Shown: positions 24,406 to 34,545 of the stretch, in pieces
Numbering within the stretch: the stretch's first letter is position 1
Layout of the letters: the number at the start of each line of letters is the position of its first letter
Assembly (NCBI GenBank): GCA_003567475.1
Contig: PWZL01000012.1
Location: forward strand, 69,290-129,751
Source of the DNA: Gammaproteobacteria bacterium
GTDB lineage: Bacteria; Pseudomonadota; Gammaproteobacteria; Steroidobacterales; PWYM01
Length of the DNA stretch: 60,462 nucleotides
Direction: 5' to 3'
The notes under the pieces: model-generated
What the model was told of the DNA's origin: nothing
What the model saw: only the letters and a program-made list of their open reading frames with translations
The model's database searches: none
Program-made: the position numbers and the translations under genes

Positions 24406-27126
24406 TCAGCCGGTGTTCTGTAGCCCGTGGGCGATGCCGTTCACAGAGGCCATCAGTGCGCGGAAAATGGCCTCGTCCTCGCGTCCCGATGCGCGCCAGC
24501 GCTGCAGCAGGTCCACCTGCAGGAAACTGATGGGATCCATGTAGGGGTTGCGCAGGCGGATGGAGCGCCGGAGCGTATCGTCACGGGCCAGCAGGCGTGA
24601 CTGCCCGGTCAGCTTGAGCACCCAGTCACGGGTCAGCTCGAACTCCTGCCGCACAATCGGAAAGAAGCGACCGTGCAGATCGCTGGCAAGCCCCGAGTAG
24701 CGCCCCGCGATGTCCATGTCGGCTCTCGCGAGCACTGTCTCGACATCTTCCACCAGGGCGTTGAGGAAATACCATTCGCGCGCCATCTCGATCAGCAGCG
24801 CTTCGTCATGGCGTTCTGCAGCTGCGGAAAGTCCTGTCCCCAGGCCGAACCAGCCAGGCAGCTCGAATCGCGACTGGCTCCAGGAAAACACCCAGGGGAT
24901 CGCCCGCAGGTCTTCGATGCTCGCCGAGGCCTTGCGCGAAGGCGGGCGTGAGCCGATGCGCATGCGTTCGATCACGTCGACTGGGGTGGCTGCGCGGAAA
25001 TAATCCGCGAAGCGATGGTCACCGTACACCAGCTTCTTGTAACGCTCGCGGCTGGTGTCGGCGACGGTCTCCATCACCTCATGCCAGCTGGACTCCTCGG
25101 CCGAGCGCGAGCGGGGGTGCAGCCCACGATCGAGTACGGCACTCCAGGTCTGCTCGAGGGTGCGCATGGCGATGGCGCGAAGGCCGTATTTCTGGTTCAC
25201 CATTTCACCCTGCTCGGTCAGCCGCAGTCGGCCGCGGACCGCGCCAGGGGGTGCCGCCAGCACCGCAGCATGGGTCTTGCCGCCGCCACGGCTGACCGTG
25301 CCGCCACGTCCGTGGAACAGCGTCAGTTCCACCCCGGCGTCGCGCAGCGTCTGCACGAGGGCCTGCTGCGCCTTCTGCAGGGCCCAGCGGGCCGCCGCCA
25401 AGCCGCCGTCCTTGTTGCTGTCCGAGTAGCCGACCATGACCATCTGATGGTGGTTACGCTGCGCCAGGTGCTCGGCATAGACCGGCAAAGCGAACAGCTC
25501 CTGCATGATTGCCGGACCCCGCTCAAGGTCCTCGACCGTCTCGAACAGCGGCACGATATCCAGCGGCACCGCGCCGGTCTTGCGCGCAAGCTCGCCCCAG
25601 CGCGCGAGCAGCAGCACGGCCAGGATGTCTTCGCTGCCATGGGTCATGCTGACGACATAAGCACCGATCGCCCGCTGCCCATATTTGCGCCGGCAGAACC
25701 CGATGGCCTGGAACACCGCGAGGACTTTCCGGGCCTGCGCCGAGAGCGTCCCACGTGGCAGCTCCCGCCCGGCCAGCGCACGGAGGAGCCGATCCCGGCG
25801 CGCCTGTTGCGGCAGGTCGAGGAATTCCGGCTCGCCAAGACCCTCTGCGATCACCGCGCGGTGGACTGCGGCGTCCTGCCGGACGTCCAGTGTGGCCATG
25901 TGAAAGCCGAACGTTTCGACGCGTCGGATGAGCCGGTGTACGGCGAACAGGCCGGCATGGCGACCGCGATGCTGGGTGAGACTCTCGGCAATCAGCCGGA
26001 GGTCTTCAAGCAGCTCTTCCGCCTGCTCATAGGGAAAGCTTGACTCGTCATGGGTCGACTGCAGCCGCGCCATGATCAGGCGCAGCAGCACGCGGTAGGG
26101 CATGTCGCGGTGGCGTGCCGGCACGTCATGGGCCGCATCGGGGAAATGCGCAGCGTAGGCTCGGCTGCGCTCGCGCAGTGTCCGACTGACGTCTATGCGA
26201 CCGTCGGTCTGGCTCAGCTTGTGGGCAAGCTCGGCGCACTCGCGGTAATAGAGATTCAGGACCAGTGCGCGTTGTCGGGCCAGGGAGGCCCGCACCGTCT
26301 TGGCGGTGACCTCGGGGTTGCCGTCCATATCACCCCCAACCCAGGAGGCGAAATGCAGAAAAGTCGGGACCTGCAGGTCTTCGCGGTCATAGACCTCGAC
26401 CAGCGCCTGTTCCAGCGATTCGTAAAACGGCGGAATCATCCGATAAAGCACGTCGGTGAAGAAGAACAGAACGTGTTCCAGTTCGTCGGCGACGCTCATG
26501 CGTTCGTTGGGATGCTCTTCGGTCTGCCAGCCGGTGGTGACTTCGAGGCGGATACGCTGGAGGTGGGTCCGACGCTCCTCGGGCGTGAGCATTGGATTCA
26601 GCAGATCGACCATGCGGCGGACGATCTTCTGCTGCTTACGCAGAATGGTGCGTCGCGTTGGCTCGGTGGGATGTGCGGTGAACACCGGTTCCAGGCGCAT
26701 CCGGCCGAGCTCGCCCTGCAGTCTTTCCCACTCGACGCCCTCGGTCTTCAACGCGCGCAAGGTATGCTCGAAGCTGCCCGGCTGGGCGACATCAGGATCA
26801 TTGAGATAATGGCGTCGCCGCCGGATGCGATGCACCCGCTCGGCGGTGTTTACCATCTGAAAATAAGTGGAGAACGCCCGGATGAATTCGCGGGCCGTGT
26901 CCGGCTTCATGGCGTCGACCAGCCCGACCAGTCTGGCTTCGGCGCCTTCCTGGATCTCGCGCCGCTCGATGGCGGCCCGCCGGGCACTTTCGACCACTTC
27001 GAACAGCGACTGGCCGCCCTGTTCGCGGACGAGTTCACCGACGAGGCTGCCCAGTACGCGCACGTCCTCGCGCAGCGCCTCGTCCTTGGCATCAAAGACC
27101 ACCTGCTCGCGACGCAATACACTCAT
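24406..27126 (-). CDS. ppc: phosphoenolpyruvate carboxylase
   Basis: The 906-residue enzyme carboxylates PEP to oxaloacetate, replenishing the TCA cycle. Catalytic H152 is in VFTAHPTEPTRRT. Other blocks are SWVGGDMDGNPEVT, MVGYSDSNKDGG, FHGRGGTVSRGGG, ALPWVFSWSQ-type text and the terminal NTG typical of the family. It follows yajQ by 30 bases on the same strand. Confidence 0.98.
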   Translation of the reverse strand: MSVLRREQVVFDAKDEALREDVRVLGSLVGELVREQGGQSLFEVVESARRAAIERREIQEGAEARLVGLVDAMKPDTAREFIRAFSTYFQMVNTAERVHRIRRRRHYLNDPDVAQPGSFEHTLRALKTEGVEWERLQGELGRMRLEPVFTAHPTEPTRRTILRKQQKIVRRMVDLLNPMLTPEERRTHLQRIRLEVTTGWQTEEHPNERMSVADELEHVLFFFTDVLYRMIPPFYESLEQALVEVYDREDLQVPTFLHFASWVGGDMDGNPEVTAKTVRASLARQRALVLNLYYRECAELAHKLSQTDGRIDVSRTLRERSRAYAAHFPDAAHDVPARHRDMPYRVLLRLIMARLQSTHDESSFPYEQAEELLEDLRLIAESLTQHRGRHAGLFAVHRLIRRVETFGFHMATLDVRQDAAVHRAVIAEGLGEPEFLDLPQQARRDRLLRALAGRELPRGTLSAQARKVLAVFQAIGFCRRKYGQRAIGAYVVSMTHGSEDILAVLLLARWGELARKTGAVPLDIVPLFETVEDLERGPAIMQELFALPVYAEHLAQRNHHQMVMVGYSDSNKDGGLAAARWALQKAQQALVQTLRDAGVELTLFHGRGGTVSRGGGKTHAAVLAAPPGAVRGRLRLTEQGEMVNQKYGLRAIAMRTLEQTWSAVLDRGLHPRSRSAEESSWHEVMETVADTSRERYKKLVYGDHRFADYFRAATPVDVIERMRIGSRPPSRKASASIEDLRAIPWVFSWSQSRFELPGWFGLGTGLSAAAERHDEALLIEMAREWYFLNALVEDVETVLARADMDIAGRYSGLASDLHGRFFPIVRQEFELTRDWVLKLTGQSRLLARDDTLRRSIRLRNPYMDPISFLQVDLLQRWRASGREDEAIFRALMASVNGIAHGLQNTG

Positions 27127-27156
27127 GCGAGCACTCCTGCCCGGATCGGGCCTGTT

Positions 27157-27642
27157 TCAGTCGCGAAAGTTTTCGTACTGCAGCGGAAGGTCAAGTTCGG
27201 CCTGCTTGAGCAGGGCGATGACCTGCTGCAGGTCGTCGCGCTTCTTGCCGGTGACCCGCAGCTTCTCGCCTTGGACGGCGGTCTGTACCTTGAGTTTCGA
27301 GTCCTTGATCAGCCGGATGATTTTTTTTGCCAGGTCCTGGTCGATGCCCGAGCGGATGGTCAGCACCTGATAGACCCGCTGTCCCGAGGTCACCGGCTCC
27401 GTGGAGGTGTCGAGACAGTCAATATCCACACCGCGCTTGGCCAGTCGTGGCAGCACGATATCCTGCATCTGTTGCAGCTGGAAATCGACTTCGGCATGCA
27501 GTGTGATGTGGCTGTCCTCGAGTTCGACCCGCGCGTCCGCACCCTTGAAGTCGAAACGGTTGGCGATTTCCCTGTTGGCCTGATCGACGCCGTTACGCAC
27601 TTCATGCAGGTCGACTTCAGAGACGATGTCGAACGATGGCAT
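27157..27642 (-). CDS. yajQ: YajQ-family nucleotide/c-di-GMP binding protein
   Basis: The 161-residue protein starts MPSFDIVSEVDLHEVRNGVDQ and ends LKQAELDLPLQYENFRD, both conserved across the family. YajQ proteins bind c-di-GMP in Xanthomonas and Pseudomonas and act in signalling. It lies 11 bases after the TlpA-like lipoprotein gene. Confidence 0.96.
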   Translation of the reverse strand: MPSFDIVSEVDLHEVRNGVDQANREIANRFDFKGADARVELEDSHITLHAEVDFQLQQMQDIVLPRLAKRGVDIDCLDTSTEPVTSGQRVYQVLTIRSGIDQDLAKKIIRLIKDSKLKVQTAVQGEKLRVTGKKRDDLQQVIALLKQAELDLPLQYENFRD

Positions 27643-27653
27643 CGGTGTCTCCC

Positions 27654-28904
27654 TCAGGCGGGTTCTTCCGCCAGCAGCGTGTTCATGAAAGCGATGAATT
27701 CTTCGCGCCAGCGCTCATGGTACTCGCCGGCGCCGGGCCCGAAAAATCCGGTGTGGATCCTGCGGACCTCGTGATGGCGATCAAGATAGATCGTCGTCGG
27801 GTAGGCAAGGATTTCGTCGAGCATCGGCAGTGTCTCGGCGGCCGCCTGCTTGTCGGAGATGCCCGCCACCAGCAGCGGATAGCGGATACTGTAGGTGTCA
27901 CGAAAACGGCCGATCGCTGCGGCGGCCTGCTGGAAATCCTCGAAATGCTCGTACATCAGCCCGACAATCGCCACACCTCGTCCGGCATTCTCGCGATACC
28001 ACTCTGCCAGGAAGGCCGCCTCGTCATGGCAGTTGGGGCACCAGCTGCCCCCGAGCGTGACGATCACCGCCTTGTCCTCGAAATAGGCATCAGCCAATGT
28101 CAGCGGCTCGCCATCCAGACCCGGGAAGTCGAAGTCGAAGGGCTCCGCGTCCGCCTGCAGTCGAGTGAGTGCGGTCGGATCCGGCAGCCGGGCCTGGTCA
28201 TCCCTGCGGGCTCGCCAGTCCTCGTGCCAGCGCAGACCTGACCAGAAATCGCCTTCCAACTCGCCGTCGTCATCCATTCGTGCGCGGAACAGGAAGACGT
28301 GACCGCCGGCAAACGTCGAGAGGAACAGCTCGCGGCCCCGGACTTCTCCCTCGAGGAAGCGATAGTCGCCGAGCGGCGTCAGAAATGTGCCCGTGACCCG
28401 GCCGTCCTGCTGGCGGAATTCGCCGATGGCCGGCGAGGGCTCATCGCCGCCCAGAAACTCCACCGCCCAGCGGCCACTGAAATCCGCCTCCACGGCGACC
28501 GGCTGGGCGAAGAACCGCCAGTCGCCCGGGCGCGCGCTGAACGGGATCAGCTGCTGCTCGCCCCCGGCGCGGGTCAGCGACAGCTGACCACTGATGAGTC
28601 CTTGGCTGACATTGGCAAGAATCGAGCTTCCGTGGGCAGGCAGGGTCAGAGTGAGCTGATCGCCATCACGCTGGATTTCGCCGACGGGCGTGCGTTCCTC
28701 GCCATTGATCAGCCAGGCCTGCAGCCTGCCGTCGGCTTCGCCGGCAAACTCCATGCCGAAGGGTAACGCGCCACCAGGGGTGAGCAGCTCGCCGCGCCAG
28801 CGGCCGTCGAGGGGCTGGGATTCCATGGGGGGCATCGGCTCGCAGCCTGCCAGCAGCAGGCCCAGCAAAGAGACAGAAACGGCAGCAATGGTGACCCTGC
28901 GCAT
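27654..28904 (-). CDS. TlpA-like thioredoxin-fold lipoprotein
   Basis: The 416-residue protein has a lipoprotein signal (LLGLLLAGC), about 250 residues of unassigned beta-rich domain and a C-terminal thioredoxin-like domain. The redox motif is SWCPNCHDE. It should be anchored outside the cytoplasm and reduce or check disulfides. ATG 28904 is taken because it yields a complete lipoprotein signal; its ribosome binding site is weak. It precedes yajQ and ppc in a probable operon and is divergent from the broken epimerase gene. Confidence 0.85.
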   Translation of the reverse strand: MRRVTIAAVSVSLLGLLLAGCEPMPPMESQPLDGRWRGELLTPGGALPFGMEFAGEADGRLQAWLINGEERTPVGEIQRDGDQLTLTLPAHGSSILANVSQGLISGQLSLTRAGGEQQLIPFSARPGDWRFFAQPVAVEADFSGRWAVEFLGGDEPSPAIGEFRQQDGRVTGTFLTPLGDYRFLEGEVRGRELFLSTFAGGHVFLFRARMDDDGELEGDFWSGLRWHEDWRARRDDQARLPDPTALTRLQADAEPFDFDFPGLDGEPLTLADAYFEDKAVIVTLGGSWCPNCHDEAAFLAEWYRENAGRGVAIVGLMYEHFEDFQQAAAAIGRFRDTYSIRYPLLVAGISDKQAAAETLPMLDEILAYPTTIYLDRHHEVRRIHTGFFGPGAGEYHERWREEFIAFMNTLLAEEPA

Positions 28905-28953
28905 GGCTGGATTGTATGCTGCAAGCCGGTCGCGATCATCCCCCGGAGCAGCG

Positions 28954-29990
28954 ATGGCCCTCGAGAGGCGCGAATTCCTGAAACTGTCCGCGGCCACCGG
29001 TGCTGGGTTCGGGCTTGCCGCCGTCGGCGCTGCTGCGGCGCCCGCGGTGGCACCCGCACCGCGCCCACTGCGCCTGCTGATCCTCGGTGGCACCGGCTTT
29101 ACCGGCCCGTTCCAGGTCGCTTATGCGGTGGCTCGCGGACATGAAGTGACGGTATTCAACCGCGGCCGCAGCGAGGCGAGCGTACCCCCAGGGGTGCAGT
29201 CACTGCGTGGCGACCGCGCCACCGGCGACCTCGATGCCCTGCGCGGCGGGCGCTGGGATGCGGTGATCGACAACCCGACCACCTTGCCTTACTGGGTGCG
29301 CGATGCGGCCGAGGTGCTGGCTGGGTATACCGGGCGCTACCTGTTCATCTCGACCGTCTCGGTTTATGACTTCGCGGGCCTGAGCGTCATCGACGAGAGC
29401 TCCCCGGTGCTGGAGTACCGTGACGGGGATCCGCTGGACATCCGGCCAGACACCTACGCCCCCGCGATCCGACCGACCGCTTCACCTACTGGCCGCTGCG
29501 CGTCGCCCGCGGTGGCGATATCGTGGCGCCCGGCGACGGTCGGGATCCGGTGCAGATCATCGATGCGCGCGACCTTGCAGAATGGACGGTGCGGATGGCC
29601 GAGAGCGGCGCGCCGGGGACGTATAACGCCGCCGGGCCGCGCGCGCGGCTGAGCATGGCCGAACAGCTGTATGGCATCCGCGCGGCCCTGTCGGGCAACC
29701 TCGATCTGCGCTTCCACTGGCTACCAGCGGCGTTTCTGGCCGATCAAGGGGTCTCGGCGTGGCAGGAGATGACCACCTGGTTCGGTGTGAACGACCCGGT
29801 GTCGGCGGTGAGTATCGAGCGCGCAGTGGCGGCCGGTCTGGCGTTTCGCCCCCTGGCCGAGACCACGCGGGAGACGCTCGCCTGGTTCCGGGAACAGCCT
29901 GCCGAGCGCCAGGCGGGGTTGCGAGCCGGGCTGGCAGCCGACAAGGAAGCGGCGGTGCTGGCTGCGTGGCGAGCTCATGTGGCAGGCTGA
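28954..29990 (+). pseudogene. Tat-exported NAD-dependent epimerase, frameshifted by internal deletion
   Basis: The first part (from ATG 28954, GGAG 5 bases upstream) encodes a Tat signal (RREFLK) and a Rossmann domain with GGTGFTG, then STVSVYD, up to DTYAP at about 29460. The matching C-terminal half (DPTDRFTYWPLRVARGG, then PVQIIDARDLAEWTV) lies in another frame from about 29466. Family members normally have YGxxK and RPGLIVGP-type segments between them. About 30-40 residues are therefore missing at the join, with a frame change. The catalytic Tyr/Lys would be lost, so it is probably non-functional unless this is an assembly error. Confidence 0.78.
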
Positions 29991-30027
29991 TGCCCACGCC
30001 GGGCGTGTCGCCCCGAGGACGATGACG

Positions 30028-30675
30028 ATGAAAACGCGTGCCCTCACAGCGCTGCTTGCCGCCCTCTTCGCGCTGGGGGCCATGCCTGCCGGGGCGCAAG
30101 AGCCTGTCGACGCGCTGGTGACCCTGCTGGAAGGCCGCTACCGGACCGTACATGACCAGCATTCACCCGACACCCCCCAGCTGACTGACCGGCGCCACCG
30201 GGTGGTGGTCCCGGCTCTCGGCACCCACGTGCTCTATTGGCAGCTCAACAGCGGACCGGAGCAGCGGATCTACCGTCAGCGCCTGCTGGTGATCGAGCCG
30301 GACGAGGCCAGTGGCCTGCTGCGCCAGCGCACCCTGAGTTTCCGTGAGCCCGCGCGCTACGCTGACGAGTTCGACAATGCTGCGTTGTTCGCCTCGCTGA
30401 CCGCAGATGATGTCCTGGACGAGCTTAACCCGGACTGCGTCCCGCTCTGGCAAGAGACGCGGCGGGGCTGGCGGGCCTACCTGGACCCCGCGCGCTGTCG
30501 GATCTTCTCCAGCCGTCATCAGGATTACCGCCACATCGAGGCTGAGGTCGAGCTCGAGCCGGAGTCGTTGCGCCAGGCCGAGCGGGGGTTCGACAGCGAG
30601 GGTCGGCAACTCTTCGGCACGCCGCCGGGGGAACTGCTGTTGCTGGAGCGGGTGTCGGTCATCGGCGTAAAATGA
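30028..30675 (+). CDS. CpeT/CpcT-like secreted protein
   Basis: The 215-residue protein has a signal peptide ([20 protein letters not shown]). A CpeT-type domain follows: [45 protein letters not shown]. In cyanobacteria relatives attach bilins to phycobiliproteins, but homologues in non-phototrophs have no known substrate. ATG 30028 has GAGG at 9 bases; ATG 30022 is possible. It is separated from pyrC by about 40 bases, or overlaps its earlier ATG. Confidence 0.8.
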   Translation: MKTRALTALLAALFALGAMPAGAQEPVDALVTLLEGRYRTVHDQHSPDTPQLTDRRHRVVVPALGTHVLYWQLNSGPEQRIYRQRLLVIEPDEASGLLRQRTLSFREPARYADEFDNAALFASLTADDVLDELNPDCVPLWQETRRGWRAYLDPARCRIFSSRHQDYRHIEAEVELEPESLRQAERGFDSEGRQLFGTPPGELLLLERVSVIGVK

Positions 30676-30716
30676 CGGCACGTCCCCGCGCCCGCAGCAC
30701 TCCGGAACCCCATGGC

Positions 30717-31748
30717 ATGGATCAACTGACCCTCACCCGCCCCGACGACTGGCATCTGCATGTTCGCGACGGCGATGCCATGCGCGCCGTCCTGCCGTTC
30801 ACGGCCCGCCAGTGCGGCCGCGCCATCATCATGCCCAACCTGGTGCCGCCGGTGGTGACCACCGAGCAGGCACTGGCTTACCGGGAGCGCCTGCTCGCGG
30901 CGGTTCCGGATGGGCCGCCCTTCGAGCCGCTGATGACGCTGTACCTGACCGATGCCACGCCGCCCGAGGAGATTGTTCGGGCCCGGAGCAGCGGCCGGGT
31001 GGCTGGCGTCAAGCTTTACCCTGCCGGCGCCACCACCAACTCGGCCTCAGGGGTGACGGATCTGCGTCGCTGTGATGCCACGCTGGCTGAGATGGAACGA
31101 CAGGAACTGCCGCTGCTGATTCATGGCGAGGTCACCCACGCCGACGTCGATATCTTCGACCGTGAGGCCGTATTCATCGAGGAAGTCCTGATTCCCCTGC
31201 GGGCGCGATTTCCGGCTCTAAGGATCGTGTTCGAGCACATCACGACCGCCGATGCAGTCCAGTTCGTCGAACAGGCGGCCGGCCCTATCGGCGCCACCAT
31301 TACCGCCCATCATCTGCTGCTCAACCGCAATCATCTGCTGGCCGGCGGGATCCGCCCGCACAACTACTGTCTGCCGGTCCTGAAACGCGAGCGCCACCGT
31401 CAGGCGCTGCTGGCAGCGGCCACTTCCGGCAACCCGCGGTTTTTTCTTGGCACCGACAGTGCGCCCCACGCCCGGTCCAGCAAGGAGAGTGCCTGCGGCT
31501 GTGCCGGCACCTTCACGGCGCCGATGGCGCTGGAGCTGTATGCGCAGGCGTTCGAGGCGGTGGGTCGGCTGGACCAGCTGGAGGCCTTTGCAAGTTTCCA
31601 CGGACCGGAGTTCTACGGCCTGCCCCGCAATGCCGATACCGTGACGTTGCGGCGGGCGCCCTGGCAGGTGCCGCTGACGCTGCCGTATCCGGACAAGGAG
31701 ATCGTGCCGTTCCTCGCTGGGGAGACTCTGGACTGGCGGCTGCTCTGA
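30717..31748 (+). CDS. pyrC: dihydroorotase (class II)
   Basis: The 343-residue enzyme closes carbamoyl-aspartate to dihydroorotate in pyrimidine synthesis. Zinc ligands are H13 and H15 (DWHLHVRDG), the carbamylated Lys in [12 protein letters not shown], His in LLIHGEV and FEHITT, and the catalytic Asp in LGTDSAPH. It is similar in length to E. coli PyrC (348). ATG 30717 matches the family start; an ATG at 30672 overlapping the CpeT stop would add 15 residues. Confidence 0.97.
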   Translation: MDQLTLTRPDDWHLHVRDGDAMRAVLPFTARQCGRAIIMPNLVPPVVTTEQALAYRERLLAAVPDGPPFEPLMTLYLTDATPPEEIVRARSSGRVAGVKLYPAGATTNSASGVTDLRRCDATLAEMERQELPLLIHGEVTHADVDIFDREAVFIEEVLIPLRARFPALRIVFEHITTADAVQFVEQAAGPIGATITAHHLLLNRNHLLAGGIRPHNYCLPVLKRERHRQALLAAATSGNPRFFLGTDSAPHARSSKESACGCAGTFTAPMALELYAQAFEAVGRLDQLEAFASFHGPEFYGLPRNADTVTLRRAPWQVPLTLPYPDKEIVPFLAGETLDWRLL

Positions 31749-31759
31749 GCCGCCGGCGC

Positions 31760-32638
31760 TCAGCGCGAGGCACTCCGCAGCCTGGCGATGAGCTCGTCTT
31801 TTTCCGACCATAGCGCGCCGATCCACTGCTGGAAACGCGCTCTGAACGCCGGATCGTCCTGGTAATTGCCACCCGCCCAGTCGGGGATCTCGCGCCGGCG
31901 AACGCGCACCCGCACCTCGGGCATCCGTCCACAGCACAGATCCCACAGACTCGGTACGCCGTAGGGATAGACGATGGTCACGTCCAGCAGTTCGCGCAGC
32001 GTCTGGTGCATCGCGTCGAGCACGAAGGCTGTGCCGCCGGCGCGCGGCTTGAGCAGGTGCCGATAGGGCGAGTCCTGGGCCGCCTGCTTGGCTGCGGTGA
32101 ACCGGGTGCCTTCGACGAAGTTCATCACCGAGGTGGGCTGTCGTCGGAAATGCTCGCAGGCCTTGCGCGTGGCCACGAGGTCCTGTCCGCGCGCCTCGGG
32201 ATGGCGTTCGAGATACTCCCGGCTGTGCCGGTGCATGAACGGAAAATCCAGCGCCCACCAGGCGAGTCCGAGCACCGGCACATAAATGAGTTGGCGCTTC
32301 AGAAAAAACTTCAGGAACGGAATCCGTCGGTTGAAGATGCTCTGCAGCACCGGGATATCCACCCAGCTCTGGTGGTTGCAGATCACCAGATACCACTGGT
32401 CGGGCGAAAGCCCCTCCAGGCCCTCGACATCCCAGTGAACGTTCTGGGTGAGGCGGAAGTTCAGCGCGTTGCCAGCGATCCAGTGCTCCGCCAGCCAGAC
32501 CAGTGCGCGGTCGCAGCGCAGGCGCAGGCCGGTAACCGGCACAAGCTTCACCACGGCGACCAGGTACAGGGGGATCGCCCAGAACAGCAGGTTCAGGACG
32601 ATCAGGCTGAAGCCGAGGATGCCGCGGAGGATGGCCAC
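31760..32638 (-). CDS. PlsC-type acyltransferase (YihG-like)
   Basis: The 292-residue membrane acyltransferase has an N-terminal helix (about 8-34), the HX4D catalytic motif as NHQSWVD and the acceptor-binding FVEGTRF. These enzymes move acyl chains to lysophosphatidate-like acceptors; the YihG/YihG-like subgroup is the closest. It ends 11 bases from the convergent pyrC. It follows the ABC exporter after 46 bases, so the two may be co-transcribed. Confidence 0.9.
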   Translation of the reverse strand: MAILRGILGFSLIVLNLLFWAIPLYLVAVVKLVPVTGLRLRCDRALVWLAEHWIAGNALNFRLTQNVHWDVEGLEGLSPDQWYLVICNHQSWVDIPVLQSIFNRRIPFLKFFLKRQLIYVPVLGLAWWALDFPFMHRHSREYLERHPEARGQDLVATRKACEHFRRQPTSVMNFVEGTRFTAAKQAAQDSPYRHLLKPRAGGTAFVLDAMHQTLRELLDVTIVYPYGVPSLWDLCCGRMPEVRVRVRRREIPDWAGGNYQDDPAFRARFQQWIGALWSEKDELIARLRSASR

Positions 32639-32684
32639 CGTTGGATTCTATCCCGCTTCGGGGGTTCGGCGGCCAATGTCAGCG

Positions 32685-34529
32685 CTACTCCCGATACCCC
32701 TGCGCCTGCAGCTCGAAGAGCTGCGCATAGCGCCCGCCGGCGGCCATCAGCGCCTCGTGCGTCCCCTGTTCGAGGACCTGGCCGTGCTCCATCACCACGA
32801 TCAGGTCGGCGCGCCGCACTGTCGAGAAGCGATGCGAGATCAGGATGGCGATCCGTCCGGCCGTCAGCGCCTGAAAATGTTCGAAAATCTCCGCCTCGGC
32901 AGCGGCATCCACCGCCGCCGTCGGCTCGTCTAGCACCAGAATATCGGCGCCTTCCCGCATAAATGCCCGAGCCAGCGCAATTTTCTGCCACTGGCCCATG
33001 GACAGTTCCCGTCCGTCGGCAAACCAGCGTCCCAGCTGTGTGGCGTAGCCTGCGGGCAGGGTGTCGACGAATTCCGCCGCCTTGCCCTTCATTGCCGCGC
33101 TGCGCCACAGCGTCTCGTCGCCCAGCCGGGTGACATCCCCCACGCCGATGTTCTCGCCGACCTTCAACTGATAGCGCGCGAAGTCCTGGAAAATCACCCC
33201 GATCCGCCGGCGCAGCGTGGCCTGGTCCCAGTCGCCGAGCTCGCGGCCGTCGAGCAGAATCCGTCCCCGTTCGGGGGTGTACAGTCCGGTGAGCAGCTTG
33301 ATGAGTGTGGTCTTGCCCGCGCCGTTCACACCCACCACGGCGAGGCTCTGTCCCGGGCGCACGTGCAGCGTAATGCCCTGCAGTGCCGGTGAGGCCTGTC
33401 CCGGATAGGTGAACCAGACGTCCTCGAATCTCAGCCCGTCGTTCGCCACCAGCGCCGTCACGGCCTGGCCGTGGTGAGGTTCCACAGGCTGTTCAAGGTA
33501 TTCGTAAAGGTTGGAGAGGTACAGGTTGTCCTCGTACATGCCGCCGATCGACGAGAGGATCGCACTCACCGCCGTCTGGCCCTGCTTGAAGACCATGAGA
33601 TACATGGTCATCTGACCGAGGGTGATCCGCCCGAACACCGTCGAGATGGCAATCCAGCCGTAGGCGCCGTAGAACGCGAGGCTGCCGATCAAACCCATGA
33701 AAAAGCCCCATACGTCGCGGCGAATGGTCAGCCGGCGATCCTCGCCATAGAGCTTTTCGAAGATTTTTCGGTAACGGTGCAGGAATTCCGGGCCGAGGTC
33801 ATAGAGCTGGACCTCCTTGGCGTAGTCCTCACGTGCGAGCACCGTTTCCAGGTACATCTGCTGCCGTGTTTCCGGCGAGCGCCAGCGAAACAGCCGGAAG
33901 GCCTCGCCCGAGAAGTGCGTCTCGGCGACGAAGGCGGGCAGCCCGGCGAGCACGAGGATCAGCACCGCCCAGGGTGAAAACTGCACCAGTAGCGCCGCGA
34001 AACTCGCCAGCGAGATGGCGTTTTGTGCCAGCCCGAAAGTCTTGGTCACCAGTGACAGCGGCCGTGTGGAGGCCTCGCGGCGGGCGCGCGTGAGCTTGTC
34101 GTAGAACTCCGAGTCCTCGAATTGCGCGAGCCGCAGCGTCAGCGCTTTCTCGAGGATCATCACATTGACCCGCTGACCGAGCTGTGCACGCAGCAGCGAC
34201 TGGCAGGTGCTGATCCCGCGCTGGACGGCCGCGAGTGCCACGACCAGCAGCGCCTCTACCGCGACCCACTGCAGCACCTCGCCGGCGGCCGCGTCTCCCG
34301 TGGCCTGCCACTCGTTGAAGGCGGCGACCACGGCGTCGACGATCAGTTGTCCGACCCAGGCAATCCCCGCCGGCAACAGTCCGGCGACCAGCGTCAGTGC
34401 ACCGAACCACAGGGTGAGGCTGCGACTGGTGGTCCAGACCAGCGCGAGGGCTGACCGGCTGTACCGGAAGACCCCGAGAAAGCCGGAGATTCCAGGCGCG
34501 CGTGGCGCCCGGTCAGCAGGGGGAGTCAC
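32685..34529 (-). CDS. ABC exporter, fused permease-ATPase
   Basis: The 614-residue half-transporter has about six helices (35-330) and a C-terminal ATPase. Walker A is GVNGAGKTT, the signature is LSMGQ (not LSGGQ), Walker B is ILVLDEP, and the switch is ISHRFS. It would work as a homodimer. A GTG start at 34529 is read, with a weak ribosome binding site. Substrate is unknown; a lipid-linked role is suggested only by the acyltransferase next door. Confidence 0.9.
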   Translation of the reverse strand: MTPPADRAPRAPGISGFLGVFRYSRSALALVWTTSRSLTLWFGALTLVAGLLPAGIAWVGQLIVDAVVAAFNEWQATGDAAAGEVLQWVAVEALLVVALAAVQRGISTCQSLLRAQLGQRVNVMILEKALTLRLAQFEDSEFYDKLTRARREASTRPLSLVTKTFGLAQNAISLASFAALLVQFSPWAVLILVLAGLPAFVAETHFSGEAFRLFRWRSPETRQQMYLETVLAREDYAKEVQLYDLGPEFLHRYRKIFEKLYGEDRRLTIRRDVWGFFMGLIGSLAFYGAYGWIAISTVFGRITLGQMTMYLMVFKQGQTAVSAILSSIGGMYEDNLYLSNLYEYLEQPVEPHHGQAVTALVANDGLRFEDVWFTYPGQASPALQGITLHVRPGQSLAVVGVNGAGKTTLIKLLTGLYTPERGRILLDGRELGDWDQATLRRRIGVIFQDFARYQLKVGENIGVGDVTRLGDETLWRSAAMKGKAAEFVDTLPAGYATQLGRWFADGRELSMGQWQKIALARAFMREGADILVLDEPTAAVDAAAEAEIFEHFQALTAGRIAILISHRFSTVRRADLIVVMEHGQVLEQGTHEALMAAGGRYAQLFELQAQGYRE

Positions 34530-34545
34530 CGGCGCAGGCCGCCGC

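Noticed and set aside
26050-27774. 574-codon open frame opposite ppc and yajQ
   Set aside because: Antisense shadow of strongly conserved genes with no recognisable motif.
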